Part shown: piece after piece, positions 23,628 to 34,100 of the stretch
Numbering within the stretch: the first letter of the stretch is position 1
Layout: the number at the start of each line of letters is the position of its first letter
Assembly: GCA_047602465.1 (NCBI GenBank)
Contig: JASGHF010000001.1
Location: 2,108,001 to 2,172,000 of the forward strand
Direction of reading: 5' to 3'
Length of the DNA stretch: 64,000 nt
From: JADZAI01 sp047602465
Lineage (GTDB): Bacteria; Pseudomonadota; Alphaproteobacteria; Micropepsales; Micropepsaceae
The notes under the pieces: model-generated
What the model was told of the DNA's origin: nothing
The model's database searches: none
Seen by the model: the letters and a program-made list of their open reading frames with translations, nothing else
Made by a program: the position numbers and the translations under genes

Positions 23628-25205
23628 CTAGCGCGTCACGTCCAGCCAGCGCGAGGGGTGATAGCCGATCGGGTTGGGGCTGTAGCCCGTGACCCAGTTC
23701 TGAACGAGGGCGCGATTGACGGGGATATAGACAGGCGCCAGTGCGGTGTCGTCGATCGCGATCTTTTCGGCTGCGGCGTAGAGTTCGCCACGCTTTTTGA
23801 GATCGCGCTCGCGATTGCCCTCATTGGCGAGGCGGTCATACTCGGCGTTCGACCAGCCGCCGAAATTCACCTCCGACTCGCTCTTCAGCAGATAGATGAA
23901 ATACTCGGCGTCGGGCGGCGCGGAGAATCCGGCGTCGGCCACCTCGAACTGCTTCTCGCGCAGCTTGGCGTAGTGGATCTTCACCTCGTTCGCTTCGATC
24001 CGTGCGTTCACGCCGATGGCCCGCCACATGTCCACGATGGCCAAAGCTGCGCGTTTGTTGGCCTCGCCGATGCGGTGCATGAGGGTGAAGGTCAGCGGAT
24101 TGCCGGAGCCATAGCCCGCCTCGGCCAATAACCGGCGCGCCTCTGCCTGGCGCTCCGCCATGGGCATGGCCGAGAAATCGCCCGCGCCCGACGAGACGAA
24201 ATCGCGCATGCCCGGCGGCGCCACGCCCCATGCCGCCAGCTCGCCATTGTTGAGCACGCGCTTCACGATGGTTTCGCGGTCGATCCCCAGCGACAGCGCC
24301 CTGCGCACGCGGGCATCGGCGAATTTCGGATCGGCATGGTTGAACACCAGATAGCCCATCCACGAGGCCGGGTCCGTGCGCGTTTCGGACGGCATGTCGC
24401 GCTTGAGCATTTCGAACATGCTGGGCGGGAAGCGGGGGTTGAGACCCAGCTCACCGGCGCGGAAGCGCTTCACCGCCGCCGCGTCGTCGTCGGTGGGATA
24501 GTAGAAGACCTTGTCGATCTTCACGCTGGCGGCGTCGAAATAGTTTTCGTTCTTCGCCAGCGTGATGCGGTCCTGCGGCACCCAGGCTTCCAGTTTGTAG
24601 GGACCGTTGGACACCATCCTGCCGGGCTGCACCCATGCCTCGCCATACGCGGCAAGGGCATGCGCCGGGGTCGGGAAGAAACAGGGATAGCCGGCGAACA
24701 GCCACAGGATCGTCTGGCTCGGCTCGTGCAGTTTGACCTCGAAGGTCAGCGGGTCGATCGCGCGCACGCCCAGCTGATCGACCGGCACCTTGCCTTCGAC
24801 GACTTCCCGCGCGTTCAGGATGACATAGCCGAAATTTGCATAGGCCGAGATGGTCTTGGGGTCGAAGGCGCGGCGGAACCCAAGCACGAAATCGTCGGCC
24901 GTCACGGACTTTCCGTCCGACCATTTGCCGTCCGCGCGCAGCTTGAAGGTCAGCGTCATGCCGTCGTCGGAAATGGTCCAGCTTTCCGCCGCGCCGGGGA
25001 TTTCATTGCCCGCGCTGTCCACCTGCAGCAATCCGTTGAAGAGGTCGCGCAGGATTTCGGATTCGTACGTCGTGAACCACTTGGCGGGGTCCAGCGTGTC
25101 GGGTTCCGCGAGATTGCCGCGATGGAGTTCCTTCCCGGCCGCCGGGACGGCGAGCATGACGGCGAGCGCCAGGGCGGCGACAAGATGCCTCATCATTGAC
25201 GTCAC
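23628..25205 (-). CDS. Peptide ABC transporter substrate-binding protein (SBP_bac_5), second of tandem pair
   Basis: A 525-residue periplasmic binding protein of the oligopeptide/dipeptide family (OppA-like). It has a signal peptide (MMRHLVAALALAVM ending PAAG), the family N-terminal signature ELHRGNLAEPDTLDPAKW, a conserved WSDGKSVTADDFVLGFRRAFDP block and ADARVRRALSLGIDRETIV. GTG 25205 overlaps the TGA of the upstream paralogue (GTGA), with GAGG nine bases before it; ATG at 25196 is possible. No permease or ATPase gene is in the window, so it is an orphan or shares a transporter encoded elsewhere. Confidence 0.92.
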   Translation of the reverse strand: MTSMMRHLVAALALAVMLAVPAAGKELHRGNLAEPDTLDPAKWFTTYESEILRDLFNGLLQVDSAGNEIPGAAESWTISDDGMTLTFKLRADGKWSDGKSVTADDFVLGFRRAFDPKTISAYANFGYVILNAREVVEGKVPVDQLGVRAIDPLTFEVKLHEPSQTILWLFAGYPCFFPTPAHALAAYGEAWVQPGRMVSNGPYKLEAWVPQDRITLAKNENYFDAASVKIDKVFYYPTDDDAAAVKRFRAGELGLNPRFPPSMFEMLKRDMPSETRTDPASWMGYLVFNHADPKFADARVRRALSLGIDRETIVKRVLNNGELAAWGVAPPGMRDFVSSGAGDFSAMPMAERQAEARRLLAEAGYGSGNPLTFTLMHRIGEANKRAALAIVDMWRAIGVNARIEANEVKIHYAKLREKQFEVADAGFSAPPDAEYFIYLLKSESEVNFGGWSNAEYDRLANEGNRERDLKKRGELYAAAEKIAIDDTALAPVYIPVNRALVQNWVTGYSPNPIGYHPSRWLDVTR

Positions 25206-26779
25206 TTCTCGATCCTCAGATCCGCGCTGCGATGCGTGTTGGTCGGATTGCCTTCAAAGCCCTTCACCCATGTTTGCACCAGCGCGCGGTGGGCCGTGTT
25301 GAAGAGCGGCACCAGGGCCGTGTCGGCGATGGCGATGCGGTCGGCCTCTGCGAACATCTCCATGCGCTTCACCGGGTCGATCTCGATGGCGGCGGCGCGG
25401 GTCAGGCGATCGAAATCGGCGTTCGACCAGCCGCTGTAATTGCTGTCGGAGCCGGTCTGCAGCAGGAGCGCGAAGAAGGTGGGATCGGGCGTTCCCTGCC
25501 AGCCGCCGTCTGCGGCCTCGAAATCGCCTTCGCGCAGGCGGGCGTAGTGAACCTTCACTTCATTGGCCTGAAGGTTCACCTTCACCCCGACCCGCTGCAG
25601 CATCGCGGCGATGGCGACGACGACTTTCTTGTTGGCGTCGCCGGCGCGATGGTCGAGGCGGAACTCCAGCGGGTTGGCCGGGCCGTAACCGGCAGCTTCC
25701 AGAAGCGCGCGGGCCTCCTTCTGGCGTTCGGCGAGGGGAACGGCGCTGAAATCGTTGTCGGGCGAGGGCGTGAAGCCGGGCACGACCCTGGGGATGACGC
25801 TGTAGGCGACGGTCTGGCCCACGCCCAGAACCCTGTCGACAATGGTCTCGCGGTCGATGGCGAGCGAGATGGCCCGGCGGACGCGGGCATCGGCGAATTT
25901 CGGGTTGCGCTGGTTCAGCGTGAGGAAGGTGATGACCGAGGCCGGGGTCACATTCACCTCATCAGGCATCGACCGCTTCAAGGCCTGGTACTGGTCGACC
26001 GGAAAACCAAGATTGAGATCCAGTTCGCCGGCGCGGAACTGCTTCAGCGCGGCCGCCTCGTCGGTGGTGGGATAGAAGATCACCTCGTCCAGATGGACGT
26101 TGGCGGCGTTCCAGTAGTTCGGGTTCTTCACCAGCCGCACCTGCGCCTGCGGGGTCCATTCGGCCAGCGTGAAGGCGCCGTTGGAGACCATCACCCCCGG
26201 TTTCGCCCAGCCATCGCCAACCTGGTCGTAAAGATGGCGCGGAAGGGGGAAGAAGAGGCAATAGCCGGCGACCAGACGGATGAAGGCCGCGTCGGGGGCT
26301 TCCAGCGTCACCTCCAGCGTGCGGTCATCGATGGCGCGGACGCCAAGCTGGCCGGGCGGCATCTCGCCGGCGGCGATGGCCCGGGCGTTCTTGACCGTAT
26401 AGGCGAGATCGACGAGCTGGCCGCCGGTTCGGGGGTCGAGCGCGCGGCGGAACCCGGCGGCGAAATCCTCGGCCGTCAGCGGCGCGCCGTCGGACCATTT
26501 GAGGCCCTCGCGCAGCGCGAAGGTGTAGACCGCGCCGTCCGCCGACACCGTCCAGCTTTCGGCCGCGCCCGGCGCCGGCTCGCCCCTGGGATCGGTGATC
26601 ACCAGCCCGTCGAACAGGTCGTTCAGGATGTTGAGTTCGATGATGAGGTTGTATTTGGGCGGATCGAGCGAATCCGGCTCGCCCTGGTTGCCGCGCTTCA
26701 GCGTGACCGCCGAGGCTGCGCCGGCAAGGCCGAGCGCCAATGCTCCGACGATCAGACGCCGCGTCCAGCCCATGCTCAT
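25202..26779 (-). CDS. Peptide ABC transporter substrate-binding protein (SBP_bac_5), first of tandem pair
   Basis: Also 525 residues and clearly paralogous to the downstream gene: signal peptide (MGWTRRLIVGALALGLAG), VTLKRGNQGEPDSLDPPKY, WSDGAPLTAEDFAAGFRRALDP and ADARVRRAISLAIDRETIV align along the full length. Equal length and order indicate a local duplication that has since diverged. It is the proximal gene of a two-gene operon reading away from the exported oligoendopeptidase gene; the 164-bp divergent gap may carry promoters for both. Role: capture of oligopeptides in the periplasm. Confidence 0.93.
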   Translation of the reverse strand: MSMGWTRRLIVGALALGLAGAASAVTLKRGNQGEPDSLDPPKYNLIIELNILNDLFDGLVITDPRGEPAPGAAESWTVSADGAVYTFALREGLKWSDGAPLTAEDFAAGFRRALDPRTGGQLVDLAYTVKNARAIAAGEMPPGQLGVRAIDDRTLEVTLEAPDAAFIRLVAGYCLFFPLPRHLYDQVGDGWAKPGVMVSNGAFTLAEWTPQAQVRLVKNPNYWNAANVHLDEVIFYPTTDEAAALKQFRAGELDLNLGFPVDQYQALKRSMPDEVNVTPASVITFLTLNQRNPKFADARVRRAISLAIDRETIVDRVLGVGQTVAYSVIPRVVPGFTPSPDNDFSAVPLAERQKEARALLEAAGYGPANPLEFRLDHRAGDANKKVVVAIAAMLQRVGVKVNLQANEVKVHYARLREGDFEAADGGWQGTPDPTFFALLLQTGSDSNYSGWSNADFDRLTRAAAIEIDPVKRMEMFAEADRIAIADTALVPLFNTAHRALVQTWVKGFEGNPTNTHRSADLRIEK

Positions 26780-26943
26780 GCTTCCCCAAGTGAGACGCCA
26801 AGGTCAGATTGGGGGTCACGATAACGCAAACGCGAACCGCAGCCAGCCGTGTTTCACGCCGTCGTGACGGCCGCCGCATTGCGCGCGCCGCCCGCGTCGG
26901 GTCTATGGCCGGCAGGGGATACGACAAAAGGGGACATCCACCG

Positions 26944-28842
26944 ATGCTGCGCCATCTTCGCGCCATTCTGATCGCCGCCACCGCCTTGACCGCCGTCGCC
27001 GCCGCGCCGGCCTTCGCCCAGGACGCCGCGCCGGCGGCCGCCGCCGCGCCGTCTGCGGAAGCAGGCGTCTGGAATCTCGGCGATCTCTACGCCAGCGATG
27101 CCGACTGGAATGCGGCCTATGAGAAGCTGAAGGGCGAGGTCGCGCCGCTCGCCGCGTGCAAGGACAAGATCGTCGCCGACAGCGCCAGCCTGCTGGCCTG
27201 CCTTGAGGGTATGTCGGCCTTCCAGAAGGACGCGCTGCGCCTCTTCACCTATGCGATGCTGAAGTCGGATGAAAATCTGGGCATCGCCGCGAACACCGAG
27301 CGCAAGCAGCAGGCTCAGATGCTGTTCGTGGAATACGGCACCGCCGTTTCATGGTTCAATCCGACCATCCTCGCCGCCGGCAAGGACAAGATCGACCAGT
27401 TCCGCAGCGAACAGGCGAAGCTGAACGACGTGTTCGGTTTCATGCTGGACAACGTGCTGCGCGCCGCGCCGCACACGCTGTCGGAGGAATCGGAAACCGT
27501 GATGGCGCTGGCCGGCGACGTGGAGGGCAAGGCGGGCGACGTCTATGACATCTTCTCGGCCGCCGAACTGCCCTTCCCGACGGTGAAGCTCAGCTCGGGC
27601 GAAGAGGTGAAGATCGACCAGGCCGCCTACACCAAGTACCGCCAGGAAAAGGACCGCAACGACCGCAAGGCGGTGTTCGACGCGTTCTGGGGCAAGTGGA
27701 AGGAATTCGAAGGCACGTTCGGCGCCAATCTCTCGGCGCATGTGGCGGGCCATGTCTTCAACGCCAAGGCGCGCCACTACAAGAACGCGCTGGAATCGGC
27801 GCTGTTCGGCGATGCGATGCCGGAGGCGGTGTACCGTCAGCTGGTGACCCAGGTGAACGCGGCGCTGCCCTCGCTCCACCGCTATTTCAAGCTGCGCAAG
27901 AAGATGCTCGGGATCACCGACGACCTCGGCTATTACGACATCTATCCGGCGCTGGTTCAGCTCGACAAGACGTTCGACCTCGCCGAAGGCAAGCGTCTCT
28001 CGCTGGAAGCGCTGGCGCTGCTGGGCGATGAATATCTCGGCTATCTCAAGGAGATGTTCGAGAAGCCGTGGATGCATGTCTATCCGCAGCCGGGCAAATC
28101 GTCGGGCGCCTACATGATGGGCGCGGCCTATGACGTGCATCCCTTCCTGCTGATGAACTACAACGACGACTATGAATCGATGTCGACGCTGGCGCATGAA
28201 GCCGGCCACGGCGTCCACACATTGCTCGCGTCGAAGGCGCAGCCGTTCGAGAAGTCGGACTATTCCACGTTCACGGCCGAGACCGCCTCGATCATGAACG
28301 AGATGCTTCTCCAGGATTACATGGTGAAGAACGCCGCCTCGAAAGAGGAGAAGCTCTATTATCTGGGCATGGCGCTGGAGACGATGCGCGGCACCTGGTT
28401 CCGCCAGACCATGTTCGCGGAGTTCGAGCTGAAGATCCACGAAGAGGCGGAAGCCGGCAAGCCGCTGTCCGGCGCGCGCATGACGGAGATCTACTGCGAT
28501 CTCCTGAAGAGGTATCACGGCGAGGCGGAAGGGGTGATGAAGATCGACCCGACCTACTGCATCGAGTGGGCCTACATCCCGCACTTCTATCGCAACTTCT
28601 ACGTCTATCAGTACGCGACCTCGATCACCGGCGCGGCGCTGCTGGCCGAGCGCATCGAAGGCGGCGATCCGGCCCAGCGCGATATCTTCCTCGACCTGCT
28701 GCGCGCCGGCGGTTCGGACTATCCTTACGAGCTCTACAAGAAAGCCGGCATCGATATGGCCTCGCCGGAGCCGTACCTCGCGCTGGTCGCGCGCATGAAC
28801 AAGATCATGGACGAGATGGAGGCGCTGCTCGCGCAGCCGTAA
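26944..28842 (+). CDS. pepF: Exported M3 family oligoendopeptidase F
   Basis: A 632-residue zinc metallopeptidase of family M3B. The zinc site is HEAGH (in TLAHEAGHGVH, about residue 418) with the third ligand Glu in FTAETASIMNEMLL. The N-terminal M3 helical domain (NLGDLYASDADWNAAYEKL) and the C-terminal GAALLAERIEGG region are present. ATG 26944 gives a good signal peptide (MLRHLRAILIAATALTAVAA, cleavage after AFA) and a short Ala-rich spacer. Most PepF enzymes are cytoplasmic, so export is notable. Divergent from two peptide-binding proteins, suggesting periplasmic peptide use. Confidence 0.93.
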   Translation: MLRHLRAILIAATALTAVAAAPAFAQDAAPAAAAAPSAEAGVWNLGDLYASDADWNAAYEKLKGEVAPLAACKDKIVADSASLLACLEGMSAFQKDALRLFTYAMLKSDENLGIAANTERKQQAQMLFVEYGTAVSWFNPTILAAGKDKIDQFRSEQAKLNDVFGFMLDNVLRAAPHTLSEESETVMALAGDVEGKAGDVYDIFSAAELPFPTVKLSSGEEVKIDQAAYTKYRQEKDRNDRKAVFDAFWGKWKEFEGTFGANLSAHVAGHVFNAKARHYKNALESALFGDAMPEAVYRQLVTQVNAALPSLHRYFKLRKKMLGITDDLGYYDIYPALVQLDKTFDLAEGKRLSLEALALLGDEYLGYLKEMFEKPWMHVYPQPGKSSGAYMMGAAYDVHPFLLMNYNDDYESMSTLAHEAGHGVHTLLASKAQPFEKSDYSTFTAETASIMNEMLLQDYMVKNAASKEEKLYYLGMALETMRGTWFRQTMFAEFELKIHEEAEAGKPLSGARMTEIYCDLLKRYHGEAEGVMKIDPTYCIEWAYIPHFYRNFYVYQYATSITGAALLAERIEGGDPAQRDIFLDLLRAGGSDYPYELYKKAGIDMASPEPYLALVARMNKIMDEMEALLAQP

Positions 28843-28967
28843 CGGCCGGTTCCGGTATGGATCGGGGCGTGGTTGCGAAAGCGGCCGCGCCCCTTTTCAT
28901 TGGTTCATTCGTGCCGAAAGGCGCGGACCATGACATTCTGCAGTGAATTCACATCCGGAGTTCTCCC

Positions 28968-29831
28968 ATGTACGTCACCGTCAACGGCGCGCGGATTTTC
29001 TTCGACGTGGCGGGGCCGTCCCTCGCGGCCACCGCCGATGGTCCGCGTGAACGCCCGGCGCTGATCGTGCTGCATGGCGGTCCGGGTTTCGATCACTGGG
29101 CGCTGCGCGGGTATTTCGATCGCTTCGCCGATGTGGTGCAGGTCATCTATCTCGACCATCGCGGCAACGGGCGCAGCCGGGGCGGCAACGGCTCCGATCC
29201 GACGCTGTGGAACCTCGACCAGTGGGGCGACGACATCGCCGCCTTCGCCGATGCGCTGGGTCTCGACCGGCCGATCGTGCTCGGCCAGTCGTTCGGCGGC
29301 TTCGTCGCGCAGTCCTATGGCATCCGCCATCCCGGCCATGCGCGGGGCCTCGTGTTCTCGTCCACCGCCGCGACGTTGAAGCTGGACGAGGTGATCGACG
29401 GGTTCGTCGCGATCGGCGGCGAAGAGGTGCGGGCCGCCGCCACCGGCTTCTGGACCAACGGCAGCGATGCGGACATCCGCACGTTCCTGAAGCTCTGCAC
29501 GCCGCTCTACAACACCGCCCCGCGCGACAGCGTGGCCGCTGCCGGGACGCTGTATCGCTGGGACATGTACCGGCATTTCAGCCTGCCCGGAGGCGATATC
29601 TGGAAGATGGATTTGCGCGCAGGTCTCGCCGGCGTGCCGGGGCCGATCCTGGTGCTGACGGGCGAGCGCGATCCGGTGACGCCGCCGGCGAAATCGCGCG
29701 AGATCTTCGACAGCCTCAAAGGCGATGCGGGCGTCTATGTCGAAGTGCCGGGCACCGGCCACGGCGCCTTCCGCGACAAGCCGGACGAGGTGGAGGTGAT
29801 CCTCCGCGACTTCATCAAGACCTGCGGCTAG
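28968..29831 (+). CDS. Alpha/beta hydrolase, proline iminopeptidase-like (S33)
   Basis: A 287-residue hydrolase. HGGPGFDHW marks the oxyanion region; GQSFGGFVAQSYG holds the nucleophile Ser (about residue 107); the acid is probably in GERDPVTPP and the His in GTGHGAFRDKP. HGGPG is characteristic of the proline iminopeptidase branch of S33, which could complement the upstream peptidase by removing N-terminal proline, but other ester or amide substrates are possible. GGAG is placed upstream of the ATG. Its TAG shares a CTAG with the stop of the convergent small gene. Confidence 0.87.
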   Translation: MYVTVNGARIFFDVAGPSLAATADGPRERPALIVLHGGPGFDHWALRGYFDRFADVVQVIYLDHRGNGRSRGGNGSDPTLWNLDQWGDDIAAFADALGLDRPIVLGQSFGGFVAQSYGIRHPGHARGLVFSSTAATLKLDEVIDGFVAIGGEEVRAAATGFWTNGSDADIRTFLKLCTPLYNTAPRDSVAAAGTLYRWDMYRHFSLPGGDIWKMDLRAGLAGVPGPILVLTGERDPVTPPAKSREIFDSLKGDAGVYVEVPGTGHGAFRDKPDEVEVILRDFIKTCG

Positions 29832-30076
29832 ACCCGCACGTCGATGCTGGTGCCTGCAACGGCGCCTTCGACGCCCAGGATGCCGTTGACGAGCTGTACG
29901 TTCTGCGCGGCGACGAAGGTGGAGGCATCGGCTGCCTGGCGCTGCTGCTGCTTCACTTCGGTCGACTGCCCCGTCGAGCCGCTGAGCGATGCGATGCGCT
30001 CGCCCGGATAGGCCGTCACCGAAGGCGACGGCTGGAAGCGGGGGATGGCAAGCCCGTTGGCGGCGAAGATCTCCAT
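29828..30076 (-). CDS. Small hypothetical protein (82 aa)
   Basis: An 82-residue protein with no recognised domain: EIFAANGLAIPRFQPSPS at the N-terminus, a Gln-rich middle (VKQQQRQAADAST) and a beta-prone C-terminus (NVQLVNGILGVEGAVAGTSI). No signal peptide. A further in-frame start exists at 30130. Stop overlaps that of the convergent hydrolase gene through CTAG. Confidence that it is translated is moderate, resting on its intact frame and position. Confidence 0.5.
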   Translation of the reverse strand: MEIFAANGLAIPRFQPSPSVTAYPGERIASLSGSTGQSTEVKQQQRQAADASTFVAAQNVQLVNGILGVEGAVAGTSIDVRV

Positions 30077-30137
30077 AGCGGCGGCAGGCTGCGCCGCCTT
30101 CCGGCGCGCGTCCAATCGACTTGGACTCAAATGAAAT

Positions 30138-30989
30138 TCAAACGGCGGCCTTCGATACCGTCGTGAAGACGCCGAAATGATCGCTGAGCGGCTTGGGCCG
30201 GCCCCAGCCGAGCGGATGGCGCTCGGTCATCGCGATGGCGGCGTCAGAGGCGGCGAGGCCGGGACCGGCGAAGATATAGTCCAGCCGGTTGTCGCCCTCG
30301 CGCGGGTCAGCCCACGGGTTGTGGGTGGCGGTGAAGGTGAGGAGGCCTGCCGCCTCCGGCGCTTCGGTGAAGCCGGGCAGGGCGGCCTCGATGGAGAGCG
30401 ACGGGTCGTGGCTCCAGGCGGGCAGAGGGCCGACCGAGGGCGGGGCGACGTTGAAATCGCCGCCCGCGATCACCGGCGCGCCCGTGAGGCCGGCGACGAT
30501 CGCGCCCAGTTCCTGAAGATGGGCGGCCCGGGTGGGGGTGTTGGTGGTGTGCGGGTAGGCGGCGCAGAGATGGGTGTTCACCACCCAGACCGGGCCGAGA
30601 TCGGGGCTGTCGATCAACGCCGCGAGGGCCGAGCGTTTGGCAGGCGAACGGCCGGCCTTGTAGCGGAGGCGGCGGATTTCCTTCACGGGGTGCTTCGACA
30701 GGGTCATCAGCCCGCTGTCGATGGTGAGATAGCGCCCGCGCAGGGCCTCGACAGGCCCGGCCAGCCAGTTCAGCGGGTTGCGCCAATAGGTCTCCGCCTC
30801 GGCCACATGGGGATAGATCGGGCGCAGCAAAGGCCGCCGCCGGGCCGACCAGACCTCCTGCAGCAACACCACGTCCGGGCCGGCGGGATCTGCGGCCATG
30901 GTGCGCAGGGCGCGGGCGATCCGGGGCAGGCGCTGTTCGCGCGCCCGGGCGGTGGGAATGTCCCAGATATTCCAGGTGAGAAGTTTCAC
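30138..30989 (-). CDS. Endonuclease/exonuclease/phosphatase family protein
   Basis: A 283-residue metal-dependent EEP-fold protein. Motifs in order: LLTWNIW near the N-terminus, VVLLQEVW (metal Glu), the VNTHLCAAYPH strand, AGGDFNVAPP (Asp-x-Asn) and SDHFGVF (final Asp-His). The family includes DNases, sphingomyelinases and inositol phosphatases; I cannot pick one. GTG 30989 is preferred because members start at this strand and GGGA precedes it; an ATG at 31040 would add 17 residues. Divergent from gdhB. No signal peptide is evident. Confidence 0.87.
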   Translation of the reverse strand: MKLLTWNIWDIPTARAREQRLPRIARALRTMAADPAGPDVVLLQEVWSARRRPLLRPIYPHVAEAETYWRNPLNWLAGPVEALRGRYLTIDSGLMTLSKHPVKEIRRLRYKAGRSPAKRSALAALIDSPDLGPVWVVNTHLCAAYPHTTNTPTRAAHLQELGAIVAGLTGAPVIAGGDFNVAPPSVGPLPAWSHDPSLSIEAALPGFTEAPEAAGLLTFTATHNPWADPREGDNRLDYIFAGPGLAASDAAIAMTERHPLGWGRPKPLSDHFGVFTTVSKAAV

Positions 30990-31101
30990 GGTCCCGTTGC
31001 CGTAACGATAGGGGTTGGTTGAGGATTTAGGGTAAACCATGCCGCAAATCACCGGCCGTGAAGAGGCCGGGCCGGGCCTTTCGGCCGCCTGAGGAGTATG
31101 C

Positions 31102-34100
31102 ATGACCGATTTCACCGCCGTCCGTGACGAGGCCATCGCCCGTGCGGGCGAGGCGGGCGGACCTGCCGCCGCGACCTTCGCCCGCGCCTTCCTGCACACC
31201 GCGCCGCCGGAAGACATCGCCGCCTTCGCGCCTGCAACCCTGGCGCGGCTGTCGAACCTGGCGCGCGAATTGTCGACCTCGCGCGGGCCGGGGGAAGCGC
31301 TGGTGCGGGTGTTCGCGCCCGATCAGGCAGCGGACGGGTTCAGCTATGACGGGGCGATCCTCGTCGCGATCAACGACGACAAGCCGTTCCTGTTTGATTC
31401 CGTGCTTGGCGAATTGTCGCTGCAGGGCCTGACCGTCGCCGCCGCCTTCCACCCGATCGTGGAAAGCCAGCGCTCCGGGGCGTCCGTCGAGGGCCGTGAA
31501 TCCGTCATCGTCATCGCCATCGCGCGCGAACGTGATCCTGCGCGCCTGATGGCGGTCGAGGAAGGCGCGCGCCGCGTCTTCGCCGATGTCGCCGCCGCCG
31601 TCGGCGACTGGCGCGCGATGCTGGAGAAGCTGGCCGACTCCACGGAGGAACTGAAGCGCAACCCGCCGCCGATCGAACCTTCGGAGTTGAGCGAGGCGAT
31701 CGCGTTCCTGAAATGGCTGGCCGACAACCACTTCACGCTGCTCGGCTGCCGCGACTACGTGTTCGACGCCGCCGCCAACAAGCATGCGGCGATCGAGACG
31801 AGCGGGCTTGGCGTGCTGCGCGATCCGGCGGCGCGCATCATCCGCAATCCGGAAGACGCCGAAGGCCTGACGCCGGAGGTGATCGGCTTCCTGACCGACC
31901 CGCACCCGATCATCGTCACCAAGTCGACCGTGCGTTCGCGCGTCCATCGCCCGGCGCAGCAGGACTATATCGGCGTGAAGCGCTTCGATGCGGCCGGCCG
32001 TCTGATCGGCGAGCGGCGCTTCGTCGGCCTCTTCACCTCGTCGGCCTATCATCAGCTGCCGTCGGAAATTCCGCTGCTGCGCCGCAAGGTGACCTGGGTG
32101 GTGGAACGTGCGGGCTTCGGCGCGCGCAGCCATGACGGCAAGTCGCTCGCCCATGTCATCGAGACTTTCCCGCGCGACGATCTGTTCCAGATCGCGGAAG
32201 CCGACCTCCTCGCGCAGGGACGCGGCATCATGCACGTGCTGGAGCGGCCGCGCGTGAAGAGCTTCTACCGCCGCGACCGCTTCGACCGCTTCGTCTCGGT
32301 CCTCACTTTCATGCCGCGCGACCGGTATGCCGGCGTCGTGCGCGCGCGGGTGGGCGATATTCTCGCCCAGGCCTTCGGCGGCGAGGTGACGCTGTCGAAC
32401 CCGACTTTCGACGAAACGCCGGTGGCGCGTGTCCACACGATCATCACCCGCGCGCCGGGCGGCCATCTGAAAGAGCCGGACTACACGACGCTGGAAGCCG
32501 AGATTGAGGCGGCGACCGTCACCTGGGGCGATGCGCTGGCCGCAGCGATCGCGCAATCGGGCGATGCAAAGATCGCCGATCTCGCCGGGCGCTATGCCGA
32601 GGCCTTCCCCGCCGCCTATCGCGATCAGATCAAGCCGAGCGAGGCGCTCGCCGATATCGCCCGGCTCGAGGCGCTGAACGCCGGCGGTCTCGCCGAAGGC
32701 GCGGCCTCGTTCCATGCCTATCGCGAACCCGGCGACGGGCAGACGGCGCTGCATCTCAAACTGCTGCGGGCCGGCGGACCGGCCGAGTTGTCGAGCGTGC
32801 TGCCCATACTCGAGAATATGGGCCTGACCGTCGTCGAGGAGCAGAACTTCAAGGTCTCGCCGCGCGGCTTTGCGCGGCCGATCTCGATCCACGCCTTCGC
32901 CATGCGCCTGAAACGGCCGCAGCCCTTCGATCTCGCCGCGATCCAGAGCGCCTTTGAAGACGCCGTCGCGGCCGCGTGGAGCGGCGCGACGGAGAATGAC
33001 GGCTTCAACGGCCTGACGCTGGCCTCGGGCCTGGATCGCCATGCGGTGACGATCCTGCGCGCCATCGCGAAATTCCTGCGCCAGGCCGGCATCCCGTTCA
33101 GCCAGCCCTATATGGAAGAAACGCTGGTCCGGAACGCCGATATCGCGGCGCTGATCCACGATCTCTTCGCGGCCAGGCTGAAGACCGACGCCACTGGCGA
33201 ACCGGCGCACCCGGTGAGCGAGATCAACGAGGTGCGCAGCCGCATCGAAGGCGCACTCAGCGATGTGAAGAGCCTGGATGAAGACCGCATCCTGCGCCGC
33301 TTCTGGAATGTCGCGGAGGCGGTGCTGCGGACCAATGCCTGGGCTCGCGGGCCGGATGGGGCGGAGCGCCCGGCGCTCTCGTTCAAGCTCGACAGCCACA
33401 AGCTGGACGATCTGCCGCCGCCGCGGCCGTGGGTGGAGATTTTCGTCTACAGCCCCCGCGTGGAGGGCGTGCATCTGCGCTATGGCCGCGTGGCGCGCGG
33501 CGGCATCCGCTGGTCGGACCGGCGCGAGGATTTCCGCACCGAGATCCTGGGCCTCGTGAAGGCGCAGCAGGTGAAGAACGCCGTGATCGTGCCGGTCGGC
33601 TCGAAGGGCGGCTTCTATCCCAAGATGCTGCCCAAGGAGGCCTCGCGCGAAGCGGCGAACGCGGAAGGCGTCGCCGCCTATCAGATCTTCATCGGCGCGC
33701 TGCTGGATCTCACCGACACGATCGCCGCCGACGGCGCCATCGTGCCGCCCGCCGGGGTCGCGCGGCTCGACGGCGATGACCCGTATCTGGTGGTCGCGGC
33801 CGACAAGGGAACGGCGACGTTCTCCGACATCGCCAACGCCATCTCGCAGCAACGCGGTTTCTGGCTCGATGACGCCTTCGCCTCGGGCGGTTCGGCCGGG
33901 TACGACCACAAGAAGATGGGCATCACGGCGCGCGGCGCGTGGGAGGCGGTGAAGCGCCACTTCCGCGAGACCGGCACGGATATCCAGACGACGCCCTTCA
34001 CGGTGGCGGGCGTCGGCGACATGTCGGGCGACGTGTTCGGCAACGGCATGCTGCTGTCCAGGGCGATTCGTCTCGTCGCGGCCTTCGACCATCGCGACAT

